Positions 1 to 8,627 of a DNA stretch of 64,000 nucleotides are shown here, piece by piece. Numbering within the stretch: position 1 is the first letter of the stretch; each line of letters starts with the position of its first letter. Source of the stretch: JBBRGK01 sp036741355 (GTDB lineage: Bacteria > Chloroflexota > Dehalococcoidia > CAUJGQ01); assembly GCA_036741355.1 (NCBI GenBank), contig DAINSK010000010.1:21159-85158 (forward strand). The letters run 5' to 3'. Made by a program: the position numbers and the translations under genes. The notes under the pieces were generated by a model that did not search any database, was not told the origin of the DNA, and saw only the letters and a program-made list of their open reading frames with translations.

Positions 1-2253
1 ACCGTGTCAGTGACCAATGTTGACCCGAGTCTACGCGTCAAGGGTCAAAGCAGCGAGATGCGAAAGACCACGTCTAGCCATAAGGTGCTAGTGCTAGACC
101 CGGCGTCCGGAACTGCCACTTTTCTGTACGCGGTTGTCGAGCTTATCCGTGAGCGTTTTATGGCGCGGGGGAACGCAGGGCTGTGGTCTGGCTATGTTCG
201 CGACCATCTTCTACCACGGCTGTTCGGATTTGAGCTTCTCGTGGCGCCGTACGCGGTAGCCCATTTCAAACTAGGACTGCAGCTTGCAGGTCGGACCTTG
301 CCAGCGGAACAACGGCACGATTGGGCGTACGACTTCACTAGTGATGAGCGCCTCGGTATCTACCTGACGAACTCCCTGGAAGCGCCCCACGAGTACACCG
401 GTCTGCCGCTTCTTACCCAGTGGGTGGCCGACGAAACGGACGCCGCCAACCAGGTCAAGCAGAATTTGCCGGTGCTGGTAATCATGGGCAATCCCCCGTA
501 TTCGCCCTCGCAATTCGAGGGTCCGTGGATTATGAGCCTGCTCGACAACTACAGGACCGGCCTGCGCGAGAGGAAGAGCAACGTCAATCGCGAGGAATGG
601 AAATTCCTTGCCTTCGCCCAATGGCGCATTGAACGCAGTGGTAGTGGCATCATAGCGTTCGTCATCAACAACACATTCATAGATGGCGGGACGCTACGCC
701 TTCTGCGTCGGTCGTTGTTAGAGACGTTTGATGATATCTATGTTCTCGACTTGCATGGTAGTGTCATGCGAAGCCGCTCAGCTCCGCAAGCAGCGAACGA
801 TGCGAATGTGTTTGACATCGAGCAAGGCGTCGCCATTTTGATTCTATCGCGTAATCTTGCCCCAAAGAAAGCAGCGAATGGTTCGAGGCAGGCATCCGTG
901 CACTACGCTGAGCTATGGGGGAGTCGTGATAGCAAGTACGATTGGCTGCTGGAGCACGACTGGTCCGACACACCGTGGCAGGATGTGCAACCAGACACAG
1001 AATATTTCCGGTTTCTACCTAGAGATACTGATATAGAGGCAGAGTATGCCAGTGGTGTTGAAGTCGCGTCAATATTTCAGAAATACAGCTCTGGCATCCA
1101 GACGAAGCAAGATAGACTGGCAATTCAGCCGCGGCGAGATTTGGTCATGCCGATGTTGCAGCGGCTTATAAACCTGAGCCCCGATGAGGCTAGGCGGACG
1201 TTTAATCTCGGTGAAGATAGCAGTGGTTGGAATGTCGTATCAGCACAAAATGATATTAGACAGACCGGCATCAAGGAGGAATTGGTCGTTCCTATATTAT
1301 ATCGGCCATTTGATAGACGTTGGACATATTATACCAAGAAGAGCGGCGGATTTTTGGGGAGACCGCGGCGAGAAATTATGCAACATATGATTGCTGGAGA
1401 GAATGTAGGTCTAATCACGATGAGGCAAACTGTAGGTGGGGACTATTCATATGTTGGAGTAACAGACATACCGTGCTGTCACGGTACGTTTTATCTTGGT
1501 AACAGGGGACAAGATTATCTCTTCCCATTGTGGACGTATATGTCCGGTGAAGGGCAACTTGAAGCGGCAGAGTTAGAGGTGGGATGGGCAGCTGGGCGAA
1601 ATGGTCGGCGGCCTAACATAGCTCGCGCAGTGGTTCATGATATCGAAGCGAAGCTAGGTATGACGTTCACAAGTGACGGTGGGGGTGACCTGGCGACGAC
1701 TTTCGGACCCGAGGACCTGCTGGCTTACGTTTACGGTGTCTTGCACATCCCATCGTACCGGTCTCGGTACGCGGAGTTCTTGAAGAATGGATTCCCCCGG
1801 GTGCCACTCACGTCGAAGAGGGTTCTCTTTAAGGAGCTGGTTGAAGTGGGCTACGAGCTGCTCAGTGCGCACCTGCTCAAGAGCCCAAACCTGCATGAGC
1901 TGGTCCAAGAGATGCACTTCCCGCGTCCAGGCTCCAACCGAGTGGCGCCTGGATATCCGCGATATGTGGCACCCGGCGAGGTGGAACCCTTGGGCCGGGA
2001 CCTTGTTGAGCAGGGGCGAGTCTACATCAACGGTAATGCCGGAGGTCAGTATTTCGAAGGAGTAGGCGCCCAGGTGTGGGAATTTCTGATGGGTGGCTAT
2101 CAGGTCTGTGAGAAGTGGCTAAAAGACCGTAGAGGACAAGAGCTGAGCTACGACGACCAGGTCTGCTACCAGCAGATAGTGGCAACGATAGGCGAGACAA
2201 TTCGCCTGATGAACAAGGCAGAGGTGTTCGTCTCAAGCTGGCCACTCACGTAG
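1..2253 (+). CDS. Type ISP restriction-modification enzyme, C-terminal part (5' end outside window)
   Basis: The reading frame is open to base 1, so the true start lies upstream; the GTG at 4 is not a convincing start because the protein begins only about 30 residues before the methyltransferase core. Counting from that GTG, the SAM-binding motif I is DPASGTATF (residues 32-40) and the adenine-N6 catalytic motif is NPPY (163-166), followed by a long target-recognition-like C-terminus. Type ISP enzymes are single polypeptides that join nuclease, helicase, methyltransferase and specificity domains and are usually about twice this length, so the nuclease and helicase should lie to the left. Codon and base use is more AT-rich than in most of the window, consistent with horizontal transfer. 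It lies next to toxin-antitoxin genes. Confidence 0.85.
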   Translation, partial: TVSVTNVDPSLRVKGQSSEMRKTTSSHKVLVLDPASGTATFLYAVVELIRERFMARGNAGLWSGYVRDHLLPRLFGFELLVAPYAVAHFKLGLQLAGRTLPAEQRHDWAYDFTSDERLGIYLTNSLEAPHEYTGLPLLTQWVADETDAANQVKQNLPVLVIMGNPPYSPSQFEGPWIMSLLDNYRTGLRERKSNVNREEWKFLAFAQWRIERSGSGIIAFVINNTFIDGGTLRLLRRSLLETFDDIYVLDLHGSVMRSRSAPQAANDANVFDIEQGVAILILSRNLAPKKAANGSRQASVHYAELWGSRDSKYDWLLEHDWSDTPWQDVQPDTEYFRFLPRDTDIEAEYASGVEVASIFQKYSSGIQTKQDRLAIQPRRDLVMPMLQRLINLSPDEARRTFNLGEDSSGWNVVSAQNDIRQTGIKEELVVPILYRPFDRRWTYYTKKSGGFLGRPRREIMQHMIAGENVGLITMRQTVGGDYSYVGVTDIPCCHGTFYLGNRGQDYLFPLWTYMSGEGQLEAAELEVGWAAGRNGRRPNIARAVVHDIEAKLGMTFTSDGGGDLATTFGPEDLLAYVYGVLHIPSYRSRYAEFLKNGFPRVPLTSKRVLFKELVEVGYELLSAHLLKSPNLHELVQEMHFPRPGSNRVAPGYPRYVAPGEVEPLGRDLVEQGRVYINGNAGGQYFEGVGAQVWEFLMGGYQVCEKWLKDRRGQELSYDDQVCYQQIVATIGETIRLMNKAEVFVSSWPLT

Positions 2254-2354
2254 AGCTCGTCGAGCATGGCTAAAATAGCCGCGGCTGCAGAATGTCTGAC
2301 GGAGACGGAGCAGACGAAAGCATGGGCTCCGGCGTTTGTGCCGGCGCTTGATAG

Positions 2355-2543
2355 AGAACCACGGGAGCTGCTGCCGGCGGCAAGGCCGATGATTCCGGGA
2401 GCTCGACCGCGGCGCTGGTTGCGAGCATCGCGGGGCCAAATGCAGACGTCGCCCGCGTGCGCGATATCTACCCCGATCTGACGTCTGCTGAGATACAGGC
2501 GGCAGTCGGCTTCGAGAAAGCGCTCGGCCGCCTGGCGGCGTGA
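2355..2543 (+). pseudogene. DUF433-type antitoxin remnant (C-terminal half)
   Basis: The frame that ends at the TGA at 2541-2543 encodes a tail reading RVRDIYPDLTSAEIQAAVGF, which matches the helix-turn-helix end of DUF433 antitoxins (the 'YPxLTxxDIxAAL' pattern). The stop overlaps the GTG start of the following DUF5615 gene by 4 bases (GTGA), the usual arrangement of this pair. Upstream, the same frame is closed by TGA and TAG at 2349-2354 and has no good start codon or ribosome site, so the N-terminal half appears lost or degenerate. It could still be expressed from a non-standard start, but I think that is unlikely. Confidence 0.5.
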
Positions 2544-2959
2544 GGCTCCTGCTCGACGAGAACTTGCCGCTTGTCCTGGCGAACGCCTTCCGCATCATGC
2601 GATTCGACGTTGAGCACGTGCGCGAGCATCTGCCGGCGCGATCGCCCGATCACGAAGTCGTCTCGCTCGCGAAACGCCTCGATGCCGTGATCGTCACGCG
2701 GGATAGCACCTTCCACGAACAAGAACTCGTGGCGCAGGTGCTCGAGGCGGGCGGCGTGGCGGTCATAACCATTAGACTGCCGAGCGGCTACGAGGACTTC
2801 GGGGCCATCCGCGACGTTCTCTGGGCGCTGCTGGAGGATCCGGATCGGATTCCCGTACGCACGGCGGCGCACATCCGTTGCACCGTGCGCGCGCCCAGGC
2901 CGCAGAAGCGCCGCCGCGGGCAATGCCCACAATGCTCCCGAGCGGGTCGTCCATCGTAA
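2540..2959 (+). CDS. DUF5615 PIN-like toxin
   Basis: The protein opens with MRLLLDENLP, the acidic first motif of the DUF5615/Mut7-C-like PIN fold, and carries the second conserved acidic patch in VIVTRDSTF near residue 55. These are predicted metal-dependent RNases that act as toxins and are normally paired with a DUF433 antitoxin encoded just upstream with overlapping stop and start codons, as seen here (GTGA). At 139 residues it is slightly longer than the usual 110-125; the basic tail after about residue 110 looks like read-through into unrelated sequence. With the antitoxin degenerate, an active toxin would be hazardous, so the pair may be inactive. Confidence 0.7.
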   Translation: MRLLLDENLPLVLANAFRIMRFDVEHVREHLPARSPDHEVVSLAKRLDAVIVTRDSTFHEQELVAQVLEAGGVAVITIRLPSGYEDFGAIRDVLWALLEDPDRIPVRTAAHIRCTVRAPRPQKRRRGQCPQCSRAGRPS

Positions 2960-3201
2960 ACACGCGGTAGCGCGCCAGTTCGTGCGGCGGGACGAGCTGT
3001 TGCCGCGCTCCCCCTTCGGAGCCGGGCGCACCACGGCCACCGTTTCAGCTCCTTCCTTCAAGGCGTGGGGCCGTCCGGTATGACGCACTGCCTCAGCTGC
3101 GGCAGGGTGGAGGATTGGTACGAGTGTGCCTGATGTCCAAAGAAGGATCCCGGCAGACGCGCAAAGTGAAGGAGCCTGGGCAGCTCAGGCAGGTGAGAGG
3201 C

Positions 3202-3487
3202 TTATGGTTCGAGAGCGAGCGTGTGACCGCGGTCAATGGTCAGCGTGAACCGGCTTACCACCTGCATGCCGATGATGGCTTCGTCTCCCATCTCGGTGAT
3301 GGCGACGGGTCGCAGCGTGGTGGCACCAAGGCTCAGGACACCGCGGTAGGAAGGAGCAAACACCGTTGACCCGTCAGCAAGCCGGAGCCTGAGACGGTGC
3401 TCGTGGACGGCGCCGTTGGTGAGGGATCCCTGCGGGACGACGAAGTAACCGGTATAGCCGGTAACGACCAGCGCTTCAAATTCAAGC
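3202..3487 (-). pseudogene. Retropepsin-like (clan AA) aspartic protease remnant with lost catalytic Asp
   Basis: Read on the minus strand, the frame ending at TAA (3202-3204) gives about 95 codons that match the clan AA pepsin-like domain found beside prokaryotic toxin genes: a flap-type start LVVTGYTGYFVVP, then RLRLADGSTV, and a closing AIIGMQVVSRFTLTIDRG. In active members the first motif is DTG; here the Asp is Val (VTG). There is no start codon: the frame is closed by TGA just upstream, inside the neighbouring PIN gene. Both defects indicate an inactive remnant. It lies immediately downstream of the PIN gene on the same strand. Confidence 0.6.
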
Positions 3488-4030
3488 TCACGAGCGGGTC
3501 AGCAGCGACATCCACCAGTCGTAGAGCGAGTGGGTTGTCGACGGTCGATAGCGGCTGCGCCGGCTCACCAGTGTGAGTACGTGGGTCATTCGTTCCGCCG
3601 GAACGTTTGATAAATCCTGCCAACGGTGCAGAAGCTCCGGCGTCGAAAGCAGTGAAGCCCCTCGCTCTAGCGCGATGCGTCGTGCCTTGCTGTCGTCGGT
3701 TGCCATGACTATCCCGCGGGTCAGGGCGATCGCAATCACCTCGGCCTCTCCGTCATCCACGAATTGGGCGAGTGCGATCACCAGACCCAATTCGCGGTCT
3801 TCGAGGATAACCTTGCTCAGCACACCGGCTTCCTCCGCCGGCGTGAGGTCGATCTGCTCTCTCTGGCCACCTACCTCGAGACTTTCGAGGTATAGCAACT
3901 CACCGGCTACTGTTGGGCCTGTGAGCAGCGTTAGTTCCAGCGCCCGGAGGATCTCCGTTGCGCAACCCGTCGCGAGCAGGTTCATCAGGACGTCGGCGTC
4001 CACAGCAACGGGTATGGGTCTACCGAGCAA
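3488..4030 (-). CDS. PIN-domain protein paired with XRE-ImmA/IrrE gene
   Basis: The 180-residue protein begins with a PIN-type strand and acidic residues (VAVDADVLMN, Asp11 and Asp13) and has later acidic motifs in DDGEAEVIAIA and MATDDSKARR, the usual four-acid metal site of PIN RNases. Its start overlaps the end of the upstream XRE/ImmA gene by 11 bases, so the two are almost certainly cotranscribed and translationally coupled. This XRE-IrrE plus PIN/DUF3368-like order is seen in defence islands, where the peptidase-regulator controls a toxic partner. The target RNA cannot be inferred. A last stretch of about 25 residues is less conserved-looking. Confidence 0.7.
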   Translation of the reverse strand: MLGRPIPVAVDADVLMNLLATGCATEILRALELTLLTGPTVAGELLYLESLEVGGQREQIDLTPAEEAGVLSKVILEDRELGLVIALAQFVDDGEAEVIAIALTRGIVMATDDSKARRIALERGASLLSTPELLHRWQDLSNVPAERMTHVLTLVSRRSRYRPSTTHSLYDWWMSLLTRS

Positions 4031-5249
4031 GAGGCATCGATTCCGAGAGCCGCATGTCCCAAGCGGCGTCTTCAGTGAGGTCGCGATTTCTGGTTGAGAG
4101 TTGCTCTACGATCGCTCGGACCGTCAGCCGGTCCTGTTCAAGCAGATCTGCGAGCTCTCGCTCGGTGAGAAGCTCGCGATCGTATGCCTCGAGCGCTAGA
4201 AAGATAAAACGCTTCGGGAACCGCACAGTGTCGGAAGCCGGCTGCGCGCGCTGGATACCCAGCATTTCGCTGGCAGCACTGATGTTCACGGCAGAATTAG
4301 TGAGCACGTCCCAGGTTCCAGCCGGGACCGCTCGAATGGTCTCCAATCGAAGCACCAGTGCCTGGAGCGATACCTCATATTCATCGGCAATCAGCAGCAA
4401 GTCGGCTACAGAAAGCCGGCGCTCGCCACTTTCCAGCTCTCGAACGCGGCGCTCCAGTCCAGAATCCGGCATCAGAAATGCGCCCGCGAACTGCTCCGCA
4501 AATCTCTCCTGCTCCGGCACACGCTGATAACCGGAGAGACGAGTGATCTCGGGGCGATCAAGACGAGTAAGGAAGTGCCCGAATTCGTGAGCTAACGACC
4601 ACCGCTCACGAACCAGCGGATGCTTCGAATTGATCGCAACACATGGGCCTGCTTCCTCCGAAATGCCGTACAGTCCGGCGATGCCACTGGGAAGTGGGAT
4701 ATGGAAGATGCGCAGGCCGGCCTCACGTTCCAGGAGCTCGCGCAGCCTGAGTGCGGGACCACCACCGATTCCGAGTCTCCGGCGCTCCGCCGCCGCGATA
4801 CCCTCCGCATCCTGTTCGATTCTGCGTAACTCATAGCTATAGCGTGGGACCGGGTTTCCCCGAAGAGGGCTATCGAGAAGCCGCTCCAAACGCAAGTAAT
4901 TTGACGCCAGCGTCTCGAGCGCGACCACAGCGCTTTCCAATTCTTCGCGCACGGTGCCGGCGATGTCCGCGGGTAGCCTGAACTGCGCCTGCAGGGTAGT
5001 CCGAGGACCGGGTTCTCGCACGAGTTCCGACAGACGTGCGCCGTAAGCACGTGCGAGCTCCAACAGAAAGCGCGAATCGATGCGCCTCTGGCCCGCCTCG
5101 ATTGCCGCCACGGATGGCCTTGAAATTCCCAGCTTCCCGGCGACTTCCATTTGCGTGTGGCCGTTCAGCTTCCGTATCGTCTGCAGGCGCTTCCCGAGTT
5201 CGATTGGCTTGATTTCGTCGCGCTGATTGGTCATTGCACCACTTTCCAC
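4020..5249 (-). CDS. XRE-family regulator fused to ImmA/IrrE metallopeptidase
   Basis: Residues 18-75 form an XRE helix-turn-helix (ISRPSVAAIEAGQRR), and residues 165-300 form an ImmA/IrrE zinc peptidase with the HEFGH motif at 221-225 and a downstream Glu-rich helix (PEQERFAEQFAGAFLMP) that supplies the third zinc ligand. Such proteins bind their own promoter and cleave a repressor or partner on induction, as in ICEBs1 ImmA and Deinococcus IrrE/PprI. A start at Met6 (5234) is also possible. A consensus promoter and a palindrome lie directly upstream (listed separately), supporting autoregulation. It is the first gene of a two-gene operon with the PIN protein. Confidence 0.8.
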   Translation of the reverse strand: MESGAMTNQRDEIKPIELGKRLQTIRKLNGHTQMEVAGKLGISRPSVAAIEAGQRRIDSRFLLELARAYGARLSELVREPGPRTTLQAQFRLPADIAGTVREELESAVVALETLASNYLRLERLLDSPLRGNPVPRYSYELRRIEQDAEGIAAAERRRLGIGGGPALRLRELLEREAGLRIFHIPLPSGIAGLYGISEEAGPCVAINSKHPLVRERWSLAHEFGHFLTRLDRPEITRLSGYQRVPEQERFAEQFAGAFLMPDSGLERRVRELESGERRLSVADLLLIADEYEVSLQALVLRLETIRAVPAGTWDVLTNSAVNISAASEMLGIQRAQPASDTVRFPKRFIFLALEAYDRELLTERELADLLEQDRLTVRAIVEQLSTRNRDLTEDAAWDMRLSESMPLAR

Positions 5250-5312
5250 CCGAGTCTTGCGGCCAGTGCAGAATCGCTGGCGGCATCAACCCGGAATGTG
5301 ATCTCTGTCTGG

Positions 5313-5327
5313 CATGGTCTGACCATG
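5313..5327. promoter_or_regulatory. Palindromic operator candidate for the XRE-ImmA gene
   Basis: CATGGTC-T-GACCATG is a perfect inverted repeat with 7-base arms and a 1-base centre. It lies just downstream of the predicted -10 box, near the expected transcription start of the minus-strand XRE-ImmA gene, where a bound repressor would block transcription. Binding by the XRE domain is an inference. Confidence 0.55.
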
Positions 5328-5343
5328 TTTGTTTGATACAATG

Positions 5344-5373
5344 ATTTTAGTGGTAATGAACGAACAATGTCAA
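5344..5373 (-). promoter_or_regulatory. Sigma-70-type promoter of the XRE-ImmA/PIN operon
   Basis: On the minus strand there is a perfect -35 TTGACA (5368-5373), an 18-base spacer and -10 TAAAAT (5344-5349), in an AT-rich patch unlike its surroundings. It points at the XRE-ImmA gene, whose start is about 95 bases downstream, with the palindrome in between. Confidence 0.7.
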
Positions 5374-5549
5374 CACCAGGGTTGTGCGGGAGGTCCGCGT
5401 ATTACTCGAACGCCACCCTGGTCCCCTTGTGTCGCGTTTCGGCCCTACGACTGACTCCGCTATACTGGGGAAGACGCAAACTACATATCGAGCTCACCAA
5501 TTTCGTGTCTCGTTGGATCAGGGTTTCTAAGGATGGTCCCCCTTACCAC

Positions 5550-5624
5550 GCGGGAGTAGCTCAGTGGTAGAGCTCCTGCCTTCCAAGCAGGCTGTCGCGC
5601 GTTCGAATCGCGTCTCCCGCTCCA
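5550..5624 (+). tRNA. tRNA-Gly(TCC)
   Basis: The cloverleaf folds fully: acceptor GCGGGAG/CTCCCGC, D arm GCTC...GAGC, anticodon arm CCTGC-CTTCCAA-GCAGG with anticodon TCC at 5582-5584, T arm GCGCG-TTCGAAT-CGCGT, discriminator T and an encoded CCA (5622-5624). A possible -10 box (TATACT) lies at 5461. The 3' end is repeated in degenerate form at 12552-12577. Confidence 0.97.
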
Positions 5625-5746
5625 ATCACCAGATCGTGCGTGGCACGACAGTATAACTGGCGTTTGAAAGGCAACCCGGCTTGGCCAGCGGTGTGCGACG
5701 CTATAACTGGACGGGCTGCCGCGACAGCCTGGCCGGACGCAACAGC

Positions 5747-7126
5747 CTACATTGATGCGGCAAAGGATTGACCCGCCCGCCGCGCAGCCTCGACTAGCCC
5801 TTCCGCTATACTCGGATGCCACAGAACCAGCGCGCCAAGCTCCGCGAGCGGAAGCTCGGCCTGCATCGCCAGCGACGCCAGCGCGATGATTTCGCCCGCG
5901 CCGGGACCGACGACGTGCACGCCCAGCAGTTCGCCCAACCCGCTCTCCGCGACCACCTTCACGATCCCCTGGCGGGCGCCGAGGGTGACAGCACGCGCGT
6001 TGAACGACAGGTCGAACACGCCCGTCACCGCCTCGAAACCCTGCTCGCGTGCCTGCGCCTCGGTCAGGCCGACCCAGGCGATCTCGGGCGTGGTGTGCAG
6101 TAGTTGAGGCAGCGCCCGCAGCCGCGTGCGTGCTTCGCCCCCTGCGGCGTTGGCACCGGCAACCTCGCCCATATGCAGCGCGGCGCTGGTGAGCATCGCC
6201 CCGCCGGTTACGTCCCCCGCGGCGAAGATGTGCGGTACGCTGGTGCGGCAGCTGCGGTCGACGGCGATATGCTCGCCCGCCTGCACGCCCGCGCTCTTCA
6301 GATTGAGCGTTTGGAAGAACGGCCGTCGTGGGTCCGCAAAGACCACGACCTCGGCCTCGGCGCGCGTGCGCTCGTGCCTCTGGATCAACATGATCGAGCT
6401 GCCGTCCGCCTCTGCGAACGTGGCGTCCGTAAGCACCGTGGCACCCACGTCGGTCAGCACGGCCGCCGCCGCCTCCGCGAGCGCCGCGTCGAGCCCCGGC
6501 ACGAGGCGCTCGCCGGGCGCCGCGACCGTGACGTTCACCCCTGCGACGGCGAGCAGGAACGCGTACTCGAGCGCGAAGCTGGTCCCGGCCGGTCCATCCG
6601 CGATCACGAGCGCCGAGGCCGGCAGCGTCAGCAGCGACTGCACCTGGTCGGCGGTGAGCAGCCGTTCCGGTGACAGCCCCGGCAGTTCGGGCGGCTCCCA
6701 GCGCGTGCCGGTGGCGATGACGAACGCCTCGGCGCTGATCTCTTTGTCGTCACCGCTGAGCGTGATGCTGTCGGGCGAGACGAAGGCGGCGCGACCGAAC
6801 ACTCGAGTCACGCGGCGCTGCTTCAACGCCGCCGCGATGCCCTCTTCCAGCCTGTGGATCAGCGGCAGCCTCCGTGCGCCCGCGCGGGGGTAGTTGAACT
6901 GTTCGCCTACGGCAAACACGCCAAGCGCATCCAGTTCGCGCGCCGCCACGAACGTGTCCACGGCGCCGAGCATGATATTCGTGGGGATGCAGGCGTGGTG
7001 CACGCAGGCGCCGCCGAGCTGTTCGGCCTCCACGAGCGCCACCGACGCGCCCCGCCTCGCGGCTTCGAGCGCTGCGGTGTATCCTGCCGGCCCGCCGCCG
7101 ATCACCAGCACGTCGAAGGCGGCCAT
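5747..7126 (-). CDS. lpd: Dihydrolipoyl dehydrogenase (E3) of the aco-type complex
   Basis: This FAD/NAD flavoprotein of 459 residues reoxidises the dihydrolipoyl arm of the E2 subunit. It has an N-terminal FAD-binding GGGPAG (10-15), the redox disulphide CVHHAC (Cys41, Cys46; the usual form is CLNxGC) and the C-terminal His-Glu pair HPSIAE (His437, Glu442). A strong AGGAGG ribosome site precedes the ATG. It is the last gene of the acoA-acoB-acoX-acoC-lpd cluster. The HHACIPTN variant around the second cysteine differs from the textbook GCIPSK and suggests a specialised E3 that may not serve other complexes. Confidence 0.88.
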   Translation of the reverse strand: MAAFDVLVIGGGPAGYTAALEAARRGASVALVEAEQLGGACVHHACIPTNIMLGAVDTFVAARELDALGVFAVGEQFNYPRAGARRLPLIHRLEEGIAAALKQRRVTRVFGRAAFVSPDSITLSGDDKEISAEAFVIATGTRWEPPELPGLSPERLLTADQVQSLLTLPASALVIADGPAGTSFALEYAFLLAVAGVNVTVAAPGERLVPGLDAALAEAAAAVLTDVGATVLTDATFAEADGSSIMLIQRHERTRAEAEVVVFADPRRPFFQTLNLKSAGVQAGEHIAVDRSCRTSVPHIFAAGDVTGGAMLTSAALHMGEVAGANAAGGEARTRLRALPQLLHTTPEIAWVGLTEAQAREQGFEAVTGVFDLSFNARAVTLGARQGIVKVVAESGLGELLGVHVVGPGAGEIIALASLAMQAELPLAELGALVLWHPSIAEGLVEAARRAGQSFAASM

Positions 7127-7212
7127 ACCAGCGGGCCTCCTATCTGTTTCGCACCGTCCCCTCGCCCGACGTCACCTGCCACGGGCGGAGGGGTGCGATT
7201 CGCGGTTCCACA

Positions 7213-8610
7213 CTAGACGAGCAACCGGTACGGGGCCTCGAGCAGCTCCTTCACCGCGGCGAGGAAGCGGGCAGCGGGGGTGCCGTCCACGGCGCGGTGG
7301 TCAATCGTCAGGCTCAGCGTCATCTGCTGCCGGCGCACCGGGCGCTCTCCCTCCCAGGCGGTGGCGTCGTGGATGCGGCCGACGCCGAGGATCGCCACGT
7401 TGGGCGGGTTGATGATCGGCGTGAAGAAGTCCACGCCGTACATGCCCAGCGGCGTGACCGTAAAGCTGCTGCCGGCCATCTCGTCGAGGCCGAGCGCGCC
7501 CGCGTGCGCCGCGTCCGAAAGGCGGCTCGATTCGGCCGCGATCTCCTTCAGGCTGTGAATGTGCGCGTCGCGGATGACGGGCACGACCAGCCCGTCGTCA
7601 AGGGCGACGGCCATGCCGCAGTGTACTGCGGAGAGCAGCTCGATACCCTGATCGCCCGCCACCGCGTTGAGGAGGGGGTGCCGGGGGAGCGCCTTGGCGA
7701 CGGCCTTGACCACGAGGTCGGTGTAGGAAGGACGCACGCCGTCCGGCTCCCAGTCGGCGACGAGCTGCGTGCGCAGCTTGACCGCCTCGTCCATGGTCAC
7801 ATCCATGCCGAGCGTGAGCTGCGCCATCTGCTGCAGGCTGGCGTGCATGCGCTCTGCGATCACCTTGCGTATTCCGCGCCAGGGGATCGTCGTTCCCGCC
7901 GCAGGACCCGCTGCCGTGGCCGGGCGAGCGGGCGCCGTCGTCGGGCGCGGCAGCCGCGACGCGTCTTCGACGTCCTCACGGGTGATGCGACCGGCCGGCC
8001 CGGTGCCGCGCACGCCGGCGAGGTCCAGGCCGAGCTGTTCAGCCAGCCGGCGGGCGAGCGGGGAGGCGGCGACCGCCGCTGCACCTGCCGGAGCGGGCGC
8101 CTCGGGAGTGCCGGGGGGACGCGCGCGCAGCCGGGCAGGCGGCCGTGCCCGGGCGGCCAGTACGTCTGCCTCGACGATGCGGCCGCCGGGACCGCTGCCG
8201 GCAAGGCTCTCCAGTGCGATGCCGTTCTCCCGCGCCAGGCGGCGCGCGATCGGCGAGGCGACGTGACGCCCCTCGGACGTCCGTGCGGCCGCCGGTGACG
8301 CGGACGCGGCAAACTCCGCCGGCGGCAGTGCGGCCGCCGCCGCGGCTGCTACGGCGCCCTCGGGCAGCGCTTCGCCGGGCGCCAGGATGAAGGCGACGAC
8401 TGTGCCGGGGGGCAGCCTTGTGCCCTCGGGGACGAGGTGGCGCACGATGCCGCCGCTCTCGGCCTCGACTTCGAAATTGATCTTCTCCGTCTCCAGCCGG
8501 TAGACGATCTCGCCCACCTCCACCTCGCCGCCGTCGGGCACGCACCACTCGGCCACGGTGCCCTCGGTCATCGTCATGCCAAGCTTGGGAACCAGTACCT
8601 CGGTCGGCAT
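7213..8610 (-). CDS. acoC: 2-oxoacid/acetoin dehydrogenase E2 (dihydrolipoyl acyltransferase)
   Basis: The ATG at 8610 has a GAGG ribosome site; the open frame continues upstream through acoX but that part is not coding. Residues 1-78 are a lipoyl domain with the lipoylated Lys43 in ETEKINFE. Two peripheral subunit-binding domains follow (about 118-152 and 182-217), separated by Ala/Pro-rich linkers, then the acyltransferase core (about 243-465) with the active-site HRAVDG (His438, Asp442). It transfers the acyl group from E1 to CoA and forms the structural core of the complex. Two E3/E1-binding domains in one chain is unusual, since most E2 proteins have one. The gene is very GC-rich, as is the whole operon. 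Confidence 0.88.
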   Translation of the reverse strand: MPTEVLVPKLGMTMTEGTVAEWCVPDGGEVEVGEIVYRLETEKINFEVEAESGGIVRHLVPEGTRLPPGTVVAFILAPGEALPEGAVAAAAAAALPPAEFAASASPAAARTSEGRHVASPIARRLARENGIALESLAGSGPGGRIVEADVLAARARPPARLRARPPGTPEAPAPAGAAAVAASPLARRLAEQLGLDLAGVRGTGPAGRITREDVEDASRLPRPTTAPARPATAAGPAAGTTIPWRGIRKVIAERMHASLQQMAQLTLGMDVTMDEAVKLRTQLVADWEPDGVRPSYTDLVVKAVAKALPRHPLLNAVAGDQGIELLSAVHCGMAVALDDGLVVPVIRDAHIHSLKEIAAESSRLSDAAHAGALGLDEMAGSSFTVTPLGMYGVDFFTPIINPPNVAILGVGRIHDATAWEGERPVRRQQMTLSLTIDHRAVDGTPAARFLAAVKELLEAPYRLLV

Positions 8611-8627
8611 CGCTTGACCTCTATCTC

